Source: Lycocorax pyrrhopterus obiensis | Taxonomy: Eukaryota > Chordata > Aves > Passeriformes > Paradisaeidae | NCBI GenBank assembly: GCA_014706295.1 | Contig: JACSVZ010000004.1 | Coordinates: 1,876,638 to 1,940,637 of the forward strand | Reading direction: 5' to 3' | Length of the DNA stretch: 64,000 nt | Shown: positions 1 through 13,100 of the stretch, piece by piece | Position numbering within the stretch: position 1 is the first letter of the stretch | Layout: each line of letters starts with the position of its first letter | The notes under the pieces: model-generated | Told to the model about the DNA's origin: nothing | What the model saw: the letters and a program-made list of their open reading frames with translations, nothing else | The model's database searches: none | Program-made: the position numbers and the translations under genes

Positions 1-900
1 GCTGAAAGGTCAGACCTTTTTTTTAATTGCCTTTACAGTGGCCTGTTTGTTTGCAGGTGCTGGGACTTGGGAGGGAAAGTCTTGTAATGAAAGAACAGCT
101 GTCATAGAAAATTACACCGTCAGCTCAAGCCAAACAAACTTTCACTTTCATTGGAAGGTAGGTTCTTGTAATGGGAAATGTCAGTCAGCCTTAGGGCAGG
201 TATCACCTTCCAGTGTTAGCTGCACTGCTGTGAGAGATGAGCCAGGAATGGTGCTAAGTGGGTGCTAAAATCAGCACCTCCCGGCCAGAGAAACGGGATG
301 ATTCTGTAATTAAGGATACTGAGGTGGAGATGCTGTACCCTGCAACACATTTTCAGTGTGACTTCCACCAATTAGTTTGTTCTAAGTTGCCAGCAGCTTG
401 TTTTGGGTATCTGAGAGCTTCAGAGAAAGAGTGAAAGGGCAGGGCATTTACATACACGTCTTTGTCTAACAGCAAAAGCTCAAACCCCTGCAGTTAGAGG
501 TTGAAACAATAATAGAGATTTTGCATCTGAGGTCCAGGCTCCCTGTTTAAGAAAGAACTCGGCACGTGTTCTGTGAGGCCAGCTTGGTTTTGATCCTTGT
601 TTTTGCATCTTCCGTGGTTCTGACTGGTCCCTGAGACAAGTCGAGCACCACATGATAAATGTGTGAGTGCAGACAAGTCCCGTGGCTGGGTTCTGTCTCT
701 GGGAGTGTTAATGCTGCTTGTCTGGTGCTCAAGAACAGACTGGTTGCACGTGAATTACTGGGGGAAAAAAATTATTCTGGGATGAGGAGACAGACTGCTA
801 TTTTGAGGGCTGGGGGAGTCTTTCCGAAGGCAGCAGTGAATTAGGCTGAAAATGCAGTGGTGTGCAGGACAAGGGTCAGACTGATTCCTGTGCCACCTCC
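1..900. other. Non-coding flank upstream of CHGB, left part
   Basis: I see no exon here that I can support. The short open frames do not resemble any family I know and have no splice or start context. Given the downstream gene order this is probably the spacer between CHGB and its left neighbour, but that neighbour is not visible. Confidence 0.6.
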
Positions 901-1098
901 TCCTGTTCCCATTGCCATGGGGTGCCTCTGCAGCACCTCGTCCTGTTCCCATTGCCACGGGGTGCCTCTGCAGCACCCCCTCCTGTTCCCATTGCCACGG
1001 GGTGCCTCTGCTGCACCCACTCCTGTTCCCATTGCCATAGGGTGCCTCTGCAGCACCCCCTCCTGTTCCATTGCCACGGGGTGCCTCTGCAGCACCAG
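901..1098. repeat. Minisatellite, five copies of a 40-bp unit
   Basis: Copies begin at 901, 941, 981, 1021 and 1061, each opening with TCCTGTTCC and carrying GGTGCCTCTGC near position 21 of the unit. The first four are exactly 40 bp. The fifth has lost one C in its CCC run. Copies differ at a few sites, such as CATGG, CACGG or CATAG in the middle. The repeat keeps several frames open on both strands, which creates spurious proteins with repeating RHPVAMG-like units. Confidence 0.95.
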
Positions 1099-4000
1099 TG
1101 CTTGGTGAGAGGAGATGGTGCCGGCGCCCAGGCTGCCACGAGGAGGAAGAAATGAAGCTGATAAAGTGCAGACACTTGTTCAGTGTTTGAGGGCAGCAGG
1201 CACCCTGACATCCCCGGTCCCAGATTGTCTTCAGAGCTCCTCAGCCTGGGTGGGACAGTCACCTACATATGCTGCTTGGCCAGCTTGGGTGCTGACAGGA
1301 GGTGTCCTCTTAACTTTGTTCCCAGCCTAAGTTTGCCACCCAGGCTCATTTGAGCCGAAGTGTTCCCCCTGAGGCAGCCACCCCTCATGGGTCTGCGAGG
1401 AGGAGGAGGAGGAGCAGGAGCAGGAGGAGGAGGAGGAGGAGGCATGTTGGAACTGCTTTTTCCCAAAGCCAGGGCATGACACTCTGCAGGCTCAGTATGC
1501 CTCACCTGGGTGCTGGCAAAGCCACCCACTGTGGCTTGCTCTTTCTCATATCCAGGGTAGCAGAGTCTCTTCCAAGGTCTCTTTTTCTGCTTTTCCTGTT
1601 TGGATCACCTTCCCACCATAGGGTTACTAGACAAATTTACACAGATGGAGCATCTTCCTGGTATTTTCATTTCCCAAGGCTGTCTTTAAGCTTAAGGCTC
1701 TTAAGCTTTTTTATAAGCACACAGCATTTCACACGAAGAGCCTAAAAGTCTTAAAATCAGGGTATGCAAAAGAAAAAAGCATATTCTAAGGGGAAGAGAT
1801 GCTAGCAAAATATCCTCCTGCATTTTGTAGGTTTTGCTCTCTCTTCCCTAGGCTTTTTTTTTGCAACTGGGTTTTGTTCTTTGTGCCAGTGGCGATTCAA
1901 AAGGTGATGGAAAATTTCTTGGGCGATTCCTTTTGCTGTGTGAATACTGCTGTCATAAAATAGATCTCTCAACACTGTGTTTTCAGTCTGCAATTATGTG
2001 CAAGGGCATAATTGGAATTTTTTTTCAGTCCATACATTGTTCAGTAATAAAAACTTTACTCTGAAATCATTATAGTCTGTTGCAGAAATCTATATGTTTT
2101 TATCTTGCAAAATGGAAATTTGCCTCTGAAATTTCCATGACACTATCAGCCACAGAACAGTATTGTTCTTACCAAACAGAACCCTTGCTGAGAGTCAAAG
2201 TGCTATAAATATTTAAAGAAATTAATTACTAAATAAGCCGGAGTGGTGCCCCAGTCTTTAAATATTAAATGGAACATACACAGTTGACAAAAAGCAGGCA
2301 GAAACACTGAATGGGGCAATTTAATGGCCTAAATGTAATTATTTGCAGTGCAAAGGCAACTATTAAAGTCATTTTTGCTTAATGACAAGCAGTACTCAAA
2401 ATACGAGGGCTTAAGTCCACATTTTGCTTGCTGAAAGAAATTTCTATCCTGTTTTATGTTCTAGTACACAAGCCCCAAAGTTCACCAAGGAGGTTAATTA
2501 ACCAGTATGAGTAAAAAAAGGGCAGGGGGTGTTGGGCAGGGTTGTTTCATGAAGGACTTGCTTTGGGGCAGCACCTGGGTGTGCAGCTCAGCTGTGCCCA
2601 GCCTGCAGGGTGAGATGCTCCAGCAATCTCCAGCTTCTCTCTGGTCATCAGCTGCCTGGGAACCCCAGTCCTGCAGCGATGCCAGGCCTCCAAAAGCCAG
2701 CCCAGAGAGATGTGTTGGCAGCTTTTGGGCACTGTTTGCTGTCCAGGACTCCTGGTCTGGTCAGGGGGGTGTTGGGGTGCTCTTATTTCCCCCCTTGTAG
2801 AGGAGGAGGTGCCTGGGGCTGTGGAGCTTGCTTCTGTTGTCAGCAAGGCAACTTGGTGACAGCTGAGACTGGGAGAAGGTTTAGTCGTAGCCAAATTTGT
2901 AAAGCCATGAGTAGTCATGTCAGGGCTTCTTGTGCCCCTGCTCAAAATCCAAAAGGTGCATTTGAGCTTGATGACCAATTCATCTGGAGAGGTCAGTTTT
3001 GACTTGGAGTCCAGCAGATCATTTTCTGACAGACAATCAGGTGAGAAATGGCAGCACAGAAAAAACGAAGCCTTATGACTAAAAATCCCAGTGGTGCCCG
3101 CATTATTAGGCAAATTCCAACTTTCTCTTACAGGAGGAGATGTGCCTGTTGTGTCCCAGCAGTGTCACCTTTCCAATGGAGACATTTACCAGTGGAATTG
3201 CAGGAGCTAAGTTGCATTTACTGCCTGGAGCAAGCAATGCCAGCGAGTGGCTACTAGGGAAGCACCTAGGAAGTGGCACTTCATGCTGACTGCAGTATGG
3301 AAAAATTGGCCTTTGTCCCCTAGGCCCCAAAGTATGCTATTTATTTATTAATTATGTATTTTAAACTTATTTTTGTATTGCAGCATGATCTAGTTTTCTG
3401 CCATCTGAGCTAACAAACTGAGAGAAGGATGACTGGGGGGAAGAGAGGTATGTGTGAGCAGCATATGGGAAAATGTTCTATGGAAAACCTGGGATGTGGG
3501 AGAAATGATTGTATTTATACTTCCCTCTCTCACCTTTGTTTTGGGTTTCCTGGTTACTTTTCTTCCATTCTGTAGCCTGTGAGTGTATCCAGAAGCCCTG
3601 AGGATTTATATCAGGTAGCACAGGGCTTTTTCCAGAAGACCACAACAGAGTCTGTGCGTGTATTTTTCATATCACTTCACAGTTATGCCTTGTAGGCATA
3701 TTTCAAACCTCTTTTCAGTTTGGCCTTGTAATATTTGTCCTCATTTCTGTGGAAGAGATACATCACTGAAAAACAGGAGCTAGAAGGGTCCTGCATGGAA
3801 GAGAAGAGAGTTACAAGTGAACAAAGTCTGGTTTTTTTTTTTTAAAAAGACTGAGAAAGACAATTCAAGAAGAGTTGGACTGCACTTTTAAGGTTCTCAA
3901 GCAAAAATACCCTGTAAATTCTTTAGATTTTTTAATGAAGAAAGTCTTTGACACTAAAGACTTGAAGTCAGTTTCTAGCAGCTGTTCCTGCACTGCCTAA

Positions 4001-6600
4001 GAGCATGTGGCATGAACAAAACCCCACAGTGTGAGGTGCTGTATAAACACAGAAAAGAAAAATAAGATATTTGCCCATGCTACAGAAATCACCCATCTGT
4101 ACCACACAGGGTCTCTTCACAGCTCCTCTGTCTCTCAGCTGCAGCTCAGTTTGCTGGGCACTGGTACCATGTGCTGAGGCCACAGGTGGTGACAGTGGTG
4201 TTTCACTTTTGTGGAAGAATGACCCAAAAATGTATCAGCTGTGCAGCTCCGTTATCCCTTACGTTGCAATGAGTGCTGCATATGACAAGGTTTCTGAGAG
4301 GATTTTGGTTGCTGTCAGTGAAACTGGATAGATGGTGGCCCTTAGGTGCAATTGTCCTTCTCCAGACCCATCCTCTTAGCACCTTCTAAATGAAAGAGAT
4401 GAGTTTGTTCATTAAATGGGCTGCAGTATTTTAATGCCATAAAAACTAATTGGCATCCGAGAATGAAGATAATCCCCACTAGCATATCTAATTAGCAGAG
4501 CAATCCTCATATTCCTCATGCAGTCTCCTCTCAATTTAGAAGCTCAGGCACAGAAATTTGCTTGTCATCCTTTGAAGTTCCAGCTTTTAGCATGAGCCAA
4601 ATGTGTAATTTTTTTAAAGCGTTTGTATTTGAGAGAATCCCGCAGGATAAATACTGTTTATTCATAGAGCAATAGATTGTCACAACATTGTGAGGCGTGT
4701 ATGTCACTGCAATCAGAGTACTGACACATCTGAGAAAGGAGGTTGGGGTGTGCCACTCACAGCTGATCAAGTGAAATGTGCCTTTGCCTGCAGTAATCCT
4801 GATTTAGTGCAGTCACAGCTCTGTCCTGATCTGCAGAGAGACTCATTCCAGCTGATGATACCTGGCTGTGAAAGTCCATGTGAAGTGACATTGCTTTGAG
4901 AACAGAGGCTGACTTAATCAGCTGTGGGCAAGGTGCTTGGATGCTCTGGTTTTCCAGTGCTGGCAGAAAAGTCTGTGAGATCCTGTTTTGGAATCCTACA
5001 CTGAAGACAGAATTGGATGTGTTCCAGCCAGTTCTGTCCCTATTCCTGTCACGGATCTCCTGCAACACTTGCAAATCCTTGTAACCTGGAACCTGATCAA
5101 ATCTGAAGGGGTAAAGGTGCTCCCAAGTAGACCCTGATGTAACTGATGGCAAAACATATTATTTATATGCCTGCAGAAGCAGAGGACACATAAAAGGCAA
5201 ATATTTTACTAAAAGTTCTTTCTCATGAGCAGCTGAGGAGGTTGAGGCCAGGCTGAATCCTAACACAGACAGGGGGGCCTTGGAGGCAGGGAAATTTTTC
5301 AGTTTAGAATTGGGTTCTTGACTTCCCAAAGCCAAGGCTGGAGATCTCCAAAGAAGCACCTGCCTGTGGAGATGGGGCTGGCATAGGCAGTACAGGAGCA
5401 GCATGCAGGAGGGAGAGGTTGGGAGGAGATGCTGCACATGACTTACCTTCCGTGGTGGCCGGGTGACTGGGTTCTATTATTTTGCAGAAATTGTAAACTG
5501 AACGCAAGGTGAACAAAGTGTCTGGCTTTGCCTCCTGGTGTCTCCTCCAGGCTGTCTCCTGAAACAGGCTTCAAACGGAGCTGGAATTCCTGCTTCCTTT
5601 ATGCACTGATGGAGCTGCTCTTGAGTTTGACTGGAGCGCTGTGCTTGTGTCCTGTTTTCTGTGTTTAAAGGCTGTATGGTTGTAGCAGTCTGGCATTGTT
5701 AATGGACAATAGAATGATAACAGAGGGAACTGCCAACGTGATGTATAGATCCATTGTCCTCCAGGAACACTGGCAATTAGAGGGCCATCTGCTTGGCTCT
5801 GAGGACAAACAAAAAAGAAAACTGAAAACACAAAATTGGAGATGACTCTCTGAGAGAATGAAAACCAAAAGGAGTTCAGGTCTTTGCCTGGCTCTGAAGG
5901 GAACTGGGTGGAACATTCAGGCTTCCTCTATGGCGACCTTGTTTTAACTTGTCATTTAAGCTTTTTATTCCACTAAGGACTAATTGGGACAGCAGGGGCT
6001 GTTAAAGGAAATGATGTAAAACTTGATCTCTGTAGGCTTCCTCTGGCTCCCCAGAGCATCATCACAGTAAATAAGAGGTTTGCCTGTGGAGATGGGTGCT
6101 GAGAGCTGTGATTTCCCTGGTAGAACTCTTGGGGAATGCTGCGTGTCATTCCCTCACCAGGTGACATTAAGTACCGGGATCACTTCCCAGTCGTTCTCTG
6201 GGTCTGGGTTTGCTGTGGGGGGAGGCTGTGAGAGGAAGGAGCAAGGAGGGGAGGGGAAGGGACAGAAACCTTGCAGGAAGAAAAGGCTGCAGCAGCACCT
6301 GAAGAGGCTTTGATCGGAAAGAGATGTGGAAGCGCGGCAGTGGTTTCTTGTGGAAGCTGTTTAAGAGGGATGGGTTACCGCACCTCCTCCCTGTAGGTAG
6401 AGGCTCGGCATCCTCTGACGGTGGGAAAGACCTAAGGATGATACCGCATCCTCTGAGCTGGAGAAAGAGGCAGGGAAGCCCCGTTGTCCCCCTTCTCTGA
6501 GGCACGGCGAGGCGGGGGGATGTACAGGGGTCTTGGAAGTATTAGGCTGCGGTAGTTGCCAAGGAAGGGAAGATGAGCTCGGCTTGCCCAGCCTGTGAGA
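1099..6600. other. Intergenic region upstream of the CHGB promoter
   Basis: No coding exon is recognisable in this 5.5 kb. A (GGA)n-rich tract lies at about 1397-1443. The stretch near 2180-2420 and the stretch near 4420-4530 are AT-rich, non-repetitive and contain TAATTA-type sites, so they could be regulatory. The remaining sequence is unremarkable. Open frames of up to 188 codons on the minus strand near 2.5-3.1 kb look random in composition. Confidence 0.6.
1397..1443. repeat. (GGA)n/(GCAGGA)n purine-rich short tandem repeat
   Basis: About 47 bp of GAGGAGGAG interrupted by two GCAGGA units. It reads as poly-Arg/Ser on the plus strand and poly-Pro on the minus strand in spurious frames. 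It has no gene context. Confidence 0.85.
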
Positions 6601-7130
6601 AAGTTGCCCTGCTCTGGAGGGGAGGGGGCGGCCGGGGCCGAGCGGGTCCCGGTCCGCGGGGGGAGGACGAGGACGGGGGCGCGGGGGCGGCGGCGGCACC
6701 GCCCCCGGGGGCTCGCAGTGACGCAGCTCCCGGCGGGGCCCCCCGCCCGTCTCCTCCGCCCCCACTCCCCTTTTAAACCGCGCCGGAGCCGCCGAGCGAG
6801 CGCAGCGCAGCGCAGCCGAGCCGAGCCGAGCCGAGCCGAGCCGAGCCGAGCCGAGCATGGGGCCGCGGGCGCTGCTCGCCCTGCTGGCGGCCGCCGCCCT
6901 GGCAGGTGAGCGGGGCGCGGGCAGATCCCGCCGGGAAAGGCGGGGAATGGCCGGGGAGCGGCCCCAGCGGGCGCGGGGACAGATGGAGGGATGGAGGGGC
7001 TCGCTCCGGGGAGGCCACGGCGGGTGTGGGACCCGCAGCCCGGGGTCGCCCCTCGGGAGGGGGCGGTGGAGCCGGGCCGTGGGGATGGCGCTGAGCGAGG
7101 GCTCCCCGGCCGCTCCGCCTTTATTTTTAT
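6600..7130 (+). promoter_or_regulatory. CHGB: CHGB CpG-rich promoter with CRE-like and TATA-like elements
   Basis: The block is strongly GC- and CpG-rich and spans the first coding exon. A TGACGCAG element at 6719-6726 contains the TGACG half-site bound by CREB-type factors. About 45 bp further on there is a TTTTAAA box at 6771-6777, preceded by a CCGCCCCC GC box near 6757. This GC box/CRE/TATA order is what is known for granin gene promoters, which respond to cAMP in neuroendocrine cells. The transcription start is inferred to lie near 6800. G-runs at about 6617-6695 could form G-quadruplexes. Confidence 0.65.
6816..6855 (+). repeat. (CCGAG)8 pentamer repeat in the CHGB 5' leader
   Basis: Eight perfect CCGAG units follow three CGCAG units (6801-6815) and end one base before the CHGB ATG at 6857. 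The tract lies between the TATA-like box and the start codon, so it should form most of the 5' UTR. It contains no ATG. In other frames it yields spurious RLGSA-type repeats. Confidence 0.95.
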
Positions 7131-10100
7131 CCCAGTGCAGCATCTTTGCACAAAGACTTCTCGGTGCCGTTTCGTTACGAGGGTGCCGCTGGGTTTTTGC
7201 CAGCCGGTGCTGGATGCTGGGAGGTGATGGCAAAGTAGCGGCTCTGCAGCTTTAACTAACAGGATTTTTTATTTTTTTTGCACGCGGCATTAAATACTGA
7301 GACCCCACTGTGAAATGAACCTTAAACGCAATAGAAAGAGGTGATGGCTTGGCTCTATAGTGTTTTATGCATACTTACATCATTGCCTGAAAGAGTCGGT
7401 GTCATTCTGGGTTGAGTATTTTGGCTTTAGGTCTGTTAGAAGTCTCCACACTTCTGGGACTTGTACAGAGACTGTGAGGAAGTTGACTGCCTTCAAGTGC
7501 CTTTATTGAAATCAAAGAGGGAGGGTGGAATATGAGGGGGAGAGACCCCAACACAGAGAAGCTCACCGCACTTATACCATAGATTCTATAGGGATTTATT
7601 ACCAAGTATTTTTTCCTGTTTATGCCATCAAACAGATCAGGTACTTCTTTACATCCTTTGTGGCTGTCGTGCTTTCAAATGTTGAATTGGTCAAACATTA
7701 ACTTCAAGAACTTTCTAGTCCTCCTGCAAATCAATATGCCAAAATTTCAGTGGTCCTGCCTAGGAAGACTCTATGACATTTTGATGAGGAATGACACTGC
7801 ACTGAGTCATCTGCACTGATGAAACAAAGCCATGTGGGGATTTCATCAGGGACCCACCCAAAGATCTGTTCTAATCTTGGAGATGCAAGCAAAAACCGTT
7901 CGAATTTGTCCGGCATTTATCATCATTTTTCATTATATTCATCAACTCTCAGCACTTAGGCAAAATCAAATAATCTGATCGTAACTGCCTGGGCAGACTT
8001 GGTTCAGGAGGGTAAAGCAGACCCAGGGCTTAGCTCTACTTTGTGGGGCTGTGGTTTGTTTCTTGCTGTGTGTTCAGGTGCAAGGTTTCCATACTGGCAC
8101 ATGCTCTGACTTTGCTCTGCTCTGGAACCCCGCAGTGGTCCTGTCTGCTGTGTTCCTGCAAGCCTGTGGCTGGGTGCCCTGCTGTCCCTGTCAGGGTGAT
8201 GGCTTCACCCCTCCTGAGCACACGTGGAGAGGGAGGCAGCCGTGTTGGCCAGCACCTTCAGGTGGCAGGTGGCCCCAAGGGAGCTCTTGCCGGCTGGCGT
8301 GGGCTGGCACTGCCAGCACCTGGGTAAAGTGGGGCATTGCTGGCTCCCCACTGCCTTCCTGGCTCAGCCCTGGCAGAGCAGCTGCCTCAGTGTGTTATTT
8401 CAGGCTCTGTCGTGGATTGGAGGCTCATTCTGTTTCTGCAGGCAGGTTAATATGACATATGTCCAATACCATTTGGTTCTCCTGACATTGTTGTGATGCT
8501 CCCTCTTTGTGCACGTTGGCTTTCACTGTTAACCAAGCTCTTGTGAGCTTCTGAGTGACACAGCAAAGGCAGTGGGTACAACCTGACTTTGTCTTCCCAT
8601 ACAGCACTCAGGGGGTGGCCTGAAGTGGCAAAAGATGTCCAGGAGTTTGTCTGCTCTGTGCTTTATCACATCACCTGGTGTCGCTCACGGGAGAGGTGCT
8701 GTGGCTGCGGCACTAAAAGGACAAAATCAGATGTTTGCCCTGGTGCCTGTCAGGTTTTCTCAGGGGCTGGAGGAGCAGAGGAGCCTCGCCAAGAAGGGGC
8801 AGTGAAGGGGCTCCTACCTGTGCTTACATGTGAGTGGTGACTGGGAGCAGCTCCTGCTGTAAGAGCAGCATCCCCAACACCTGTGGGACTGAGAGAATGT
8901 CCTTTTATGGATAACACTTTTTTAGTGGAAGGGGCTTTGTCTCCTGCCCCCGTTATGTGCATCCTTCTCCTCCATGCATGCAGCAGGGTGGGCTGCAGCA
9001 GTGTGATAATTATTTGCATACTGGGTTAGTAAAGGAACTCAGAGCCTGCCTCAGTCAGCACTGAACGCCAGAGATTCGGGAGAGGGTTGGCTCTGTGCGG
9101 CACCATCTCCCCTCACACACCACCTGGCACTGGGGGAATGCTGGGGGAGGGATGCAGTGCTATTTTAGGGGAATCCCTTCTGTGCTATCCTTGTGTGGGT
9201 TCCCTTCTCTGATGGCACTTGTCTATGCAGGGAAGGGATGGGGGCTGGAGCAGCTCATCCCTACGTATGTGTTTGGGGGAGTCCACAGAAATATCAGGAG
9301 TTATTATTGTATGGTGTTCAGCTATTATACTCTGAGTCAGTGCTCCAGGGGATGTCTGCTTCCTCTGCCAGCACAGAGAATAAAGGTTGTGTTGCTTTAA
9401 ATAGTGCAAGGCTACGTGCTCCTGTCTTCCTTGGGGCAGTGCTCATTCTCCTGATGTTGAAAGGTAAAACTGACCTCCTTTATCTCCATGATGTGCTGTG
9501 TGTTCACCTGTTTCAGGAGGTCTCTCACTGACCCAGCCAGAGAGAGGTCATGGTTGTATTTAGGGCTCTCCTGACCCATGTAAGGACTTCAGAGCTGCAC
9601 CCCAAGCTGTGTGTTTGTGTGCTGTGGTCCTGCGCCTTGTGGGAGGCCTGCAAAGCCAGGATACAACAGGCCCTGCTTCCACACACTCTTGTGGGGCTGG
9701 CAGAGGTGCTTAACCTCACTCCTGGAAAGCTCCAGGTGGATGGGAAGTGACACAGTTTATTAATAACACACAGCAGCCAAGCTCATTAACCAGCTGGAGG
9801 TATTGCAGCAGTGATGGCAAAATAAGGCAGCACAGAGGTTTTATTGGCAGTAGCTTCTTTCCAAAAGCAAATTCCTTGGCCCAGGTACAACAGAGCTGGT
9901 GTAAGGAGGTGTGAGTTATCTCACGTGTCCCCAGGACAGAGAGAGAGAGGGATGGGCTGTACTGCTCCCTTCCAGAGTAGTTTTCCACTGAGATTTGAGG
10001 GGGTTTTGCTTCTTTCTTGGAATGATTATGGACCACTCAGTGAATGGGAATTTTCCTGTCCCTTCTACTGTCTCCATCCTTCTAGGAGCTGCCTCCAAGT

Positions 10101-13100
10101 GAGACAGGATTTCTCCAGTAGGATTGGGACAGTAGCTGCTTTAAAGTCTTGAAGAATGGCCTGCTGTTGGCAGGGGGTGCACACAGAGCTTCTTCAAGGA
10201 GCCGAAAGATCTTGGGGTACAAACAGGCCTTGCTTGTTGGGTTTGATTTATTTTTTTCACCATCAAACAGGTGCAACTACATGAGGACCTGATTAGAAGT
10301 AAAGTTCCATTTCGGAATTTTAAGCGTGGCTTTCTTTGGTGTTGCATTTTTTGTGGGTGGGATTACTCTTGGTGTGTATTATTTTAGTGCTACAAGTGTT
10401 GCTGTGCCTCAATTTTACATGGCTTTTCCATCCAGATAAGGAAAGATTTGCTGTGGAATGTGCCTGGTTTAGTTGACTGACCAACCCAAAACTCAAGCTG
10501 TCTCATCAGACCAATTTGACTGAGGACTCCTGTCAGTGATGCTTATATTAATGAGTCTCTAATAATTGGTTTTTCTTCCAGGTGCCAGTGCAGTTCCAGT
10601 GGAAAAAGACCGTACTGAAGAAATGGTGAGTAGCTGCTTGTCAAACCAACCTCAGAAAATATCAGTGATGCGTTCTCCATGTTTTGTCTTTAAACTCTTT
10701 AAAGTTGTGAAACTCTGCATTGTACAGCTGCTTGAAAAGTGGTCTGAAATATTACGTGGTACATGTTATTGTACTCTAAACAGTGAGGTGACAGCTTTGG
10801 GGAAAGATGAAATACCTTCAGTTACCAACCGTGGAACAGACTTTCTAATGTCGTCCTTCCTCTCCTGCTTTGGGAAGAGATCTTACCCTGTGTGATTAAA
10901 TAAAGGCCATCAGCTGCTCCCAGACCCTTTAACCTGACACCAGACCCCCTGCACTGGTTGGTACTGTGATCATTTAGGTTAGTAAACACCTGGTAATAAC
11001 CAGAAATAGTTAAAAGACAAATGGCTCTGTAAATGTTTCATTGTCTCCTCCCAGTCATCCCCACAGATTGTCAACCTGAGGCACTTGTACCCTCAGCAAG
11101 CAGAGCACTTGTTCACACCAACAGCTTCAGCACTTGAAAATCATTTTATACAGAGGAGCTACTTTGGCAGTGCTTAGAATTAGAGCACGTTGTGTGACTT
11201 CCCTAAATCAAACCGTTTTCTCTGCTTCCAGACAATCCAGTTGAATGTTCAGTGCTAAAAATGAGGCAGGACTTGGAGCACACACACGTGAGAAGGTGTG
11301 GGGTGCATCCCTTACAGAGGATACAGAGGTGTTTTAGTTTATTGGCAATCCAAACTGCCTTTGGAGAATCCTCATTTGGACAGATCCTGCAGGATAATCC
11401 TCATCCTTTGAATGTGTGTTGTGTTTGTTTATTTTATAGGGTGTGTTGCCACTTGTTTGACTCTCCTTTGTACTGAGTAGGGTATTTAATATTTAAAAAG
11501 GTACAAAAGGAGCTTGTTACCTCTGCAAACAGAAGGGGAGATAAAAAGACCTTATGTCTGTTCTCTTCCTACTGGTATGGGGGCGAGGAGCAAAGCCCAT
11601 ATGCACAGGATTACTCAAAACTCATCAATAGTAGCCTGAACTCTAATCTCAAACAGGCTCTTCTACCAGCTGGGTCAGAAGTAAAGTTTCCATTTTGCCA
11701 TGAGGATTTTTTCTCCTGTTTTGTCTCTTCCAGGTAACCCGGTGCATAGTGGAGGTTCTGTCCAACGCTCTGTCTAAGCCAAATGCACCCCCCATTAATC
11801 CTGAATGCAAAGAAATCCTGAAGAAGAGTAAGTACAACATTATCTGAACTTAGGGAAGGAATTTGGTGCATGGTTTCTCTCCGGTGTTGGAGCTGGTGAG
11901 CTGTTACTTCAGCCTGTGTGAAACTGGTGCCTCCACATTTCAGTGCCAGAATTCTGGTTTCCTTCTGTTCAGTCTGTCTCGCTCAGAGAACAGACAGCCT
12001 GACCTGGGAATTGTCAGAGATTCTTGGCTGGCACTTGTGGCTCTCTCCTTGAACCACCTGGAGAGTCTGAGAGGACTTGACAAACTCTTTAGGTAGCCTG
12101 AGAGGATGAAGCATAACTTTGCAAAGCATCAGATTTCTTGAATATTTTTTTTCAGTCAATTTAGAACTTTTAAAATTTGCTAAAAACCCCTTGAGTAGCT
12201 TGGAAGAGATGGTTGTCTTTTTATTGTGAGCAAGTATCTGTGATGGGTAGGGCCTGACATTCAAAGAACTGAACACAACTCCAGATCCCTTTGATTTTTA
12301 ATGGGAGCAAGAGCTAGCTTAATTCAGTACTAAAAATGTGATCACAAAAAAGCCAAAGAAGGAAAATTATTCTGGAAATTCCAGGGGAACTTGTAAAATG
12401 CCTAATTAAGTGGAGTTAGTTAGTTAGTTAATCCTTTTCCAGGCAAGCATACAAAATAGTAGCAAACTACTGATTTTAAAAACAGAATTAAGAAATCAAT
12501 TCTGTCCAAATTTCCTTGGTACTGTGGGAAGCCAGTTATCTCTTTGAAATAACACTTCAGTGGAGGGTTGGATCACGCCATGATGCTGCTTTTGTTACTG
12601 TAGGTGATAAAAATGACAGAGAGGGAAGCAAAAACAAACAACCTGAAGTGAGGCATCCCAAAGACCCAGCAGAGACTGAAAAACTTCCTACTGGGAGCAT
12701 GGAGAAAGAACAAAGGCAGGCAGAAGAGGAATCTAAAAAGTACATGGAAGGAGGTGATGAGGAGAAACTTGCTCATGAGGAAGGTAAAAGCAAGGAAGAG
12801 GAGGCTGAACACCAAATGCCTGCTCAGGATGAGACACTTCACACAGAAATAAAAAAGCACTATCAGGAAATTGGGAGAGAGGAGGAGAGGAATTACCACA
12901 GTGAAGAGGAAAGCAAAGAGGGCAAGTGTTGTGAAGATGTAGAGGCTGCTATTCTCAACAAGAAGTCCCACTCGGAGGGCGTGAGCGTGGATGAGTTCCG
13001 TGGTGGGAATGATCGGAGCCCCAGGGGCCGCTGGCACCCGGAGGAGGGAATGCAGAGCCCTTACAAACAAATTCGGGAAGGTGAAGAGGGAGAGGAAGAA

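Noticed and set aside
901..1098. Regular 40-bp periodicity that could suggest a CRISPR array.
   Set aside because: The copies are directly adjacent without unique spacers and the DNA is from a vertebrate, so it is a minisatellite.
2547..3113. A 188-codon minus-strand frame upstream of CHGB.
   Set aside because: Composition is random-like, there is no domain or promoter context, and the frame is consistent with chance in GC-rich intergenic sequence.
6361..7255. Minus-strand frames of 290 and 239 codons and plus-strand frames across the CHGB promoter.
   Set aside because: CpG-island sequence is poor in stop codons. The frames read through the CCGAG repeat as RLGSA units and match no family.
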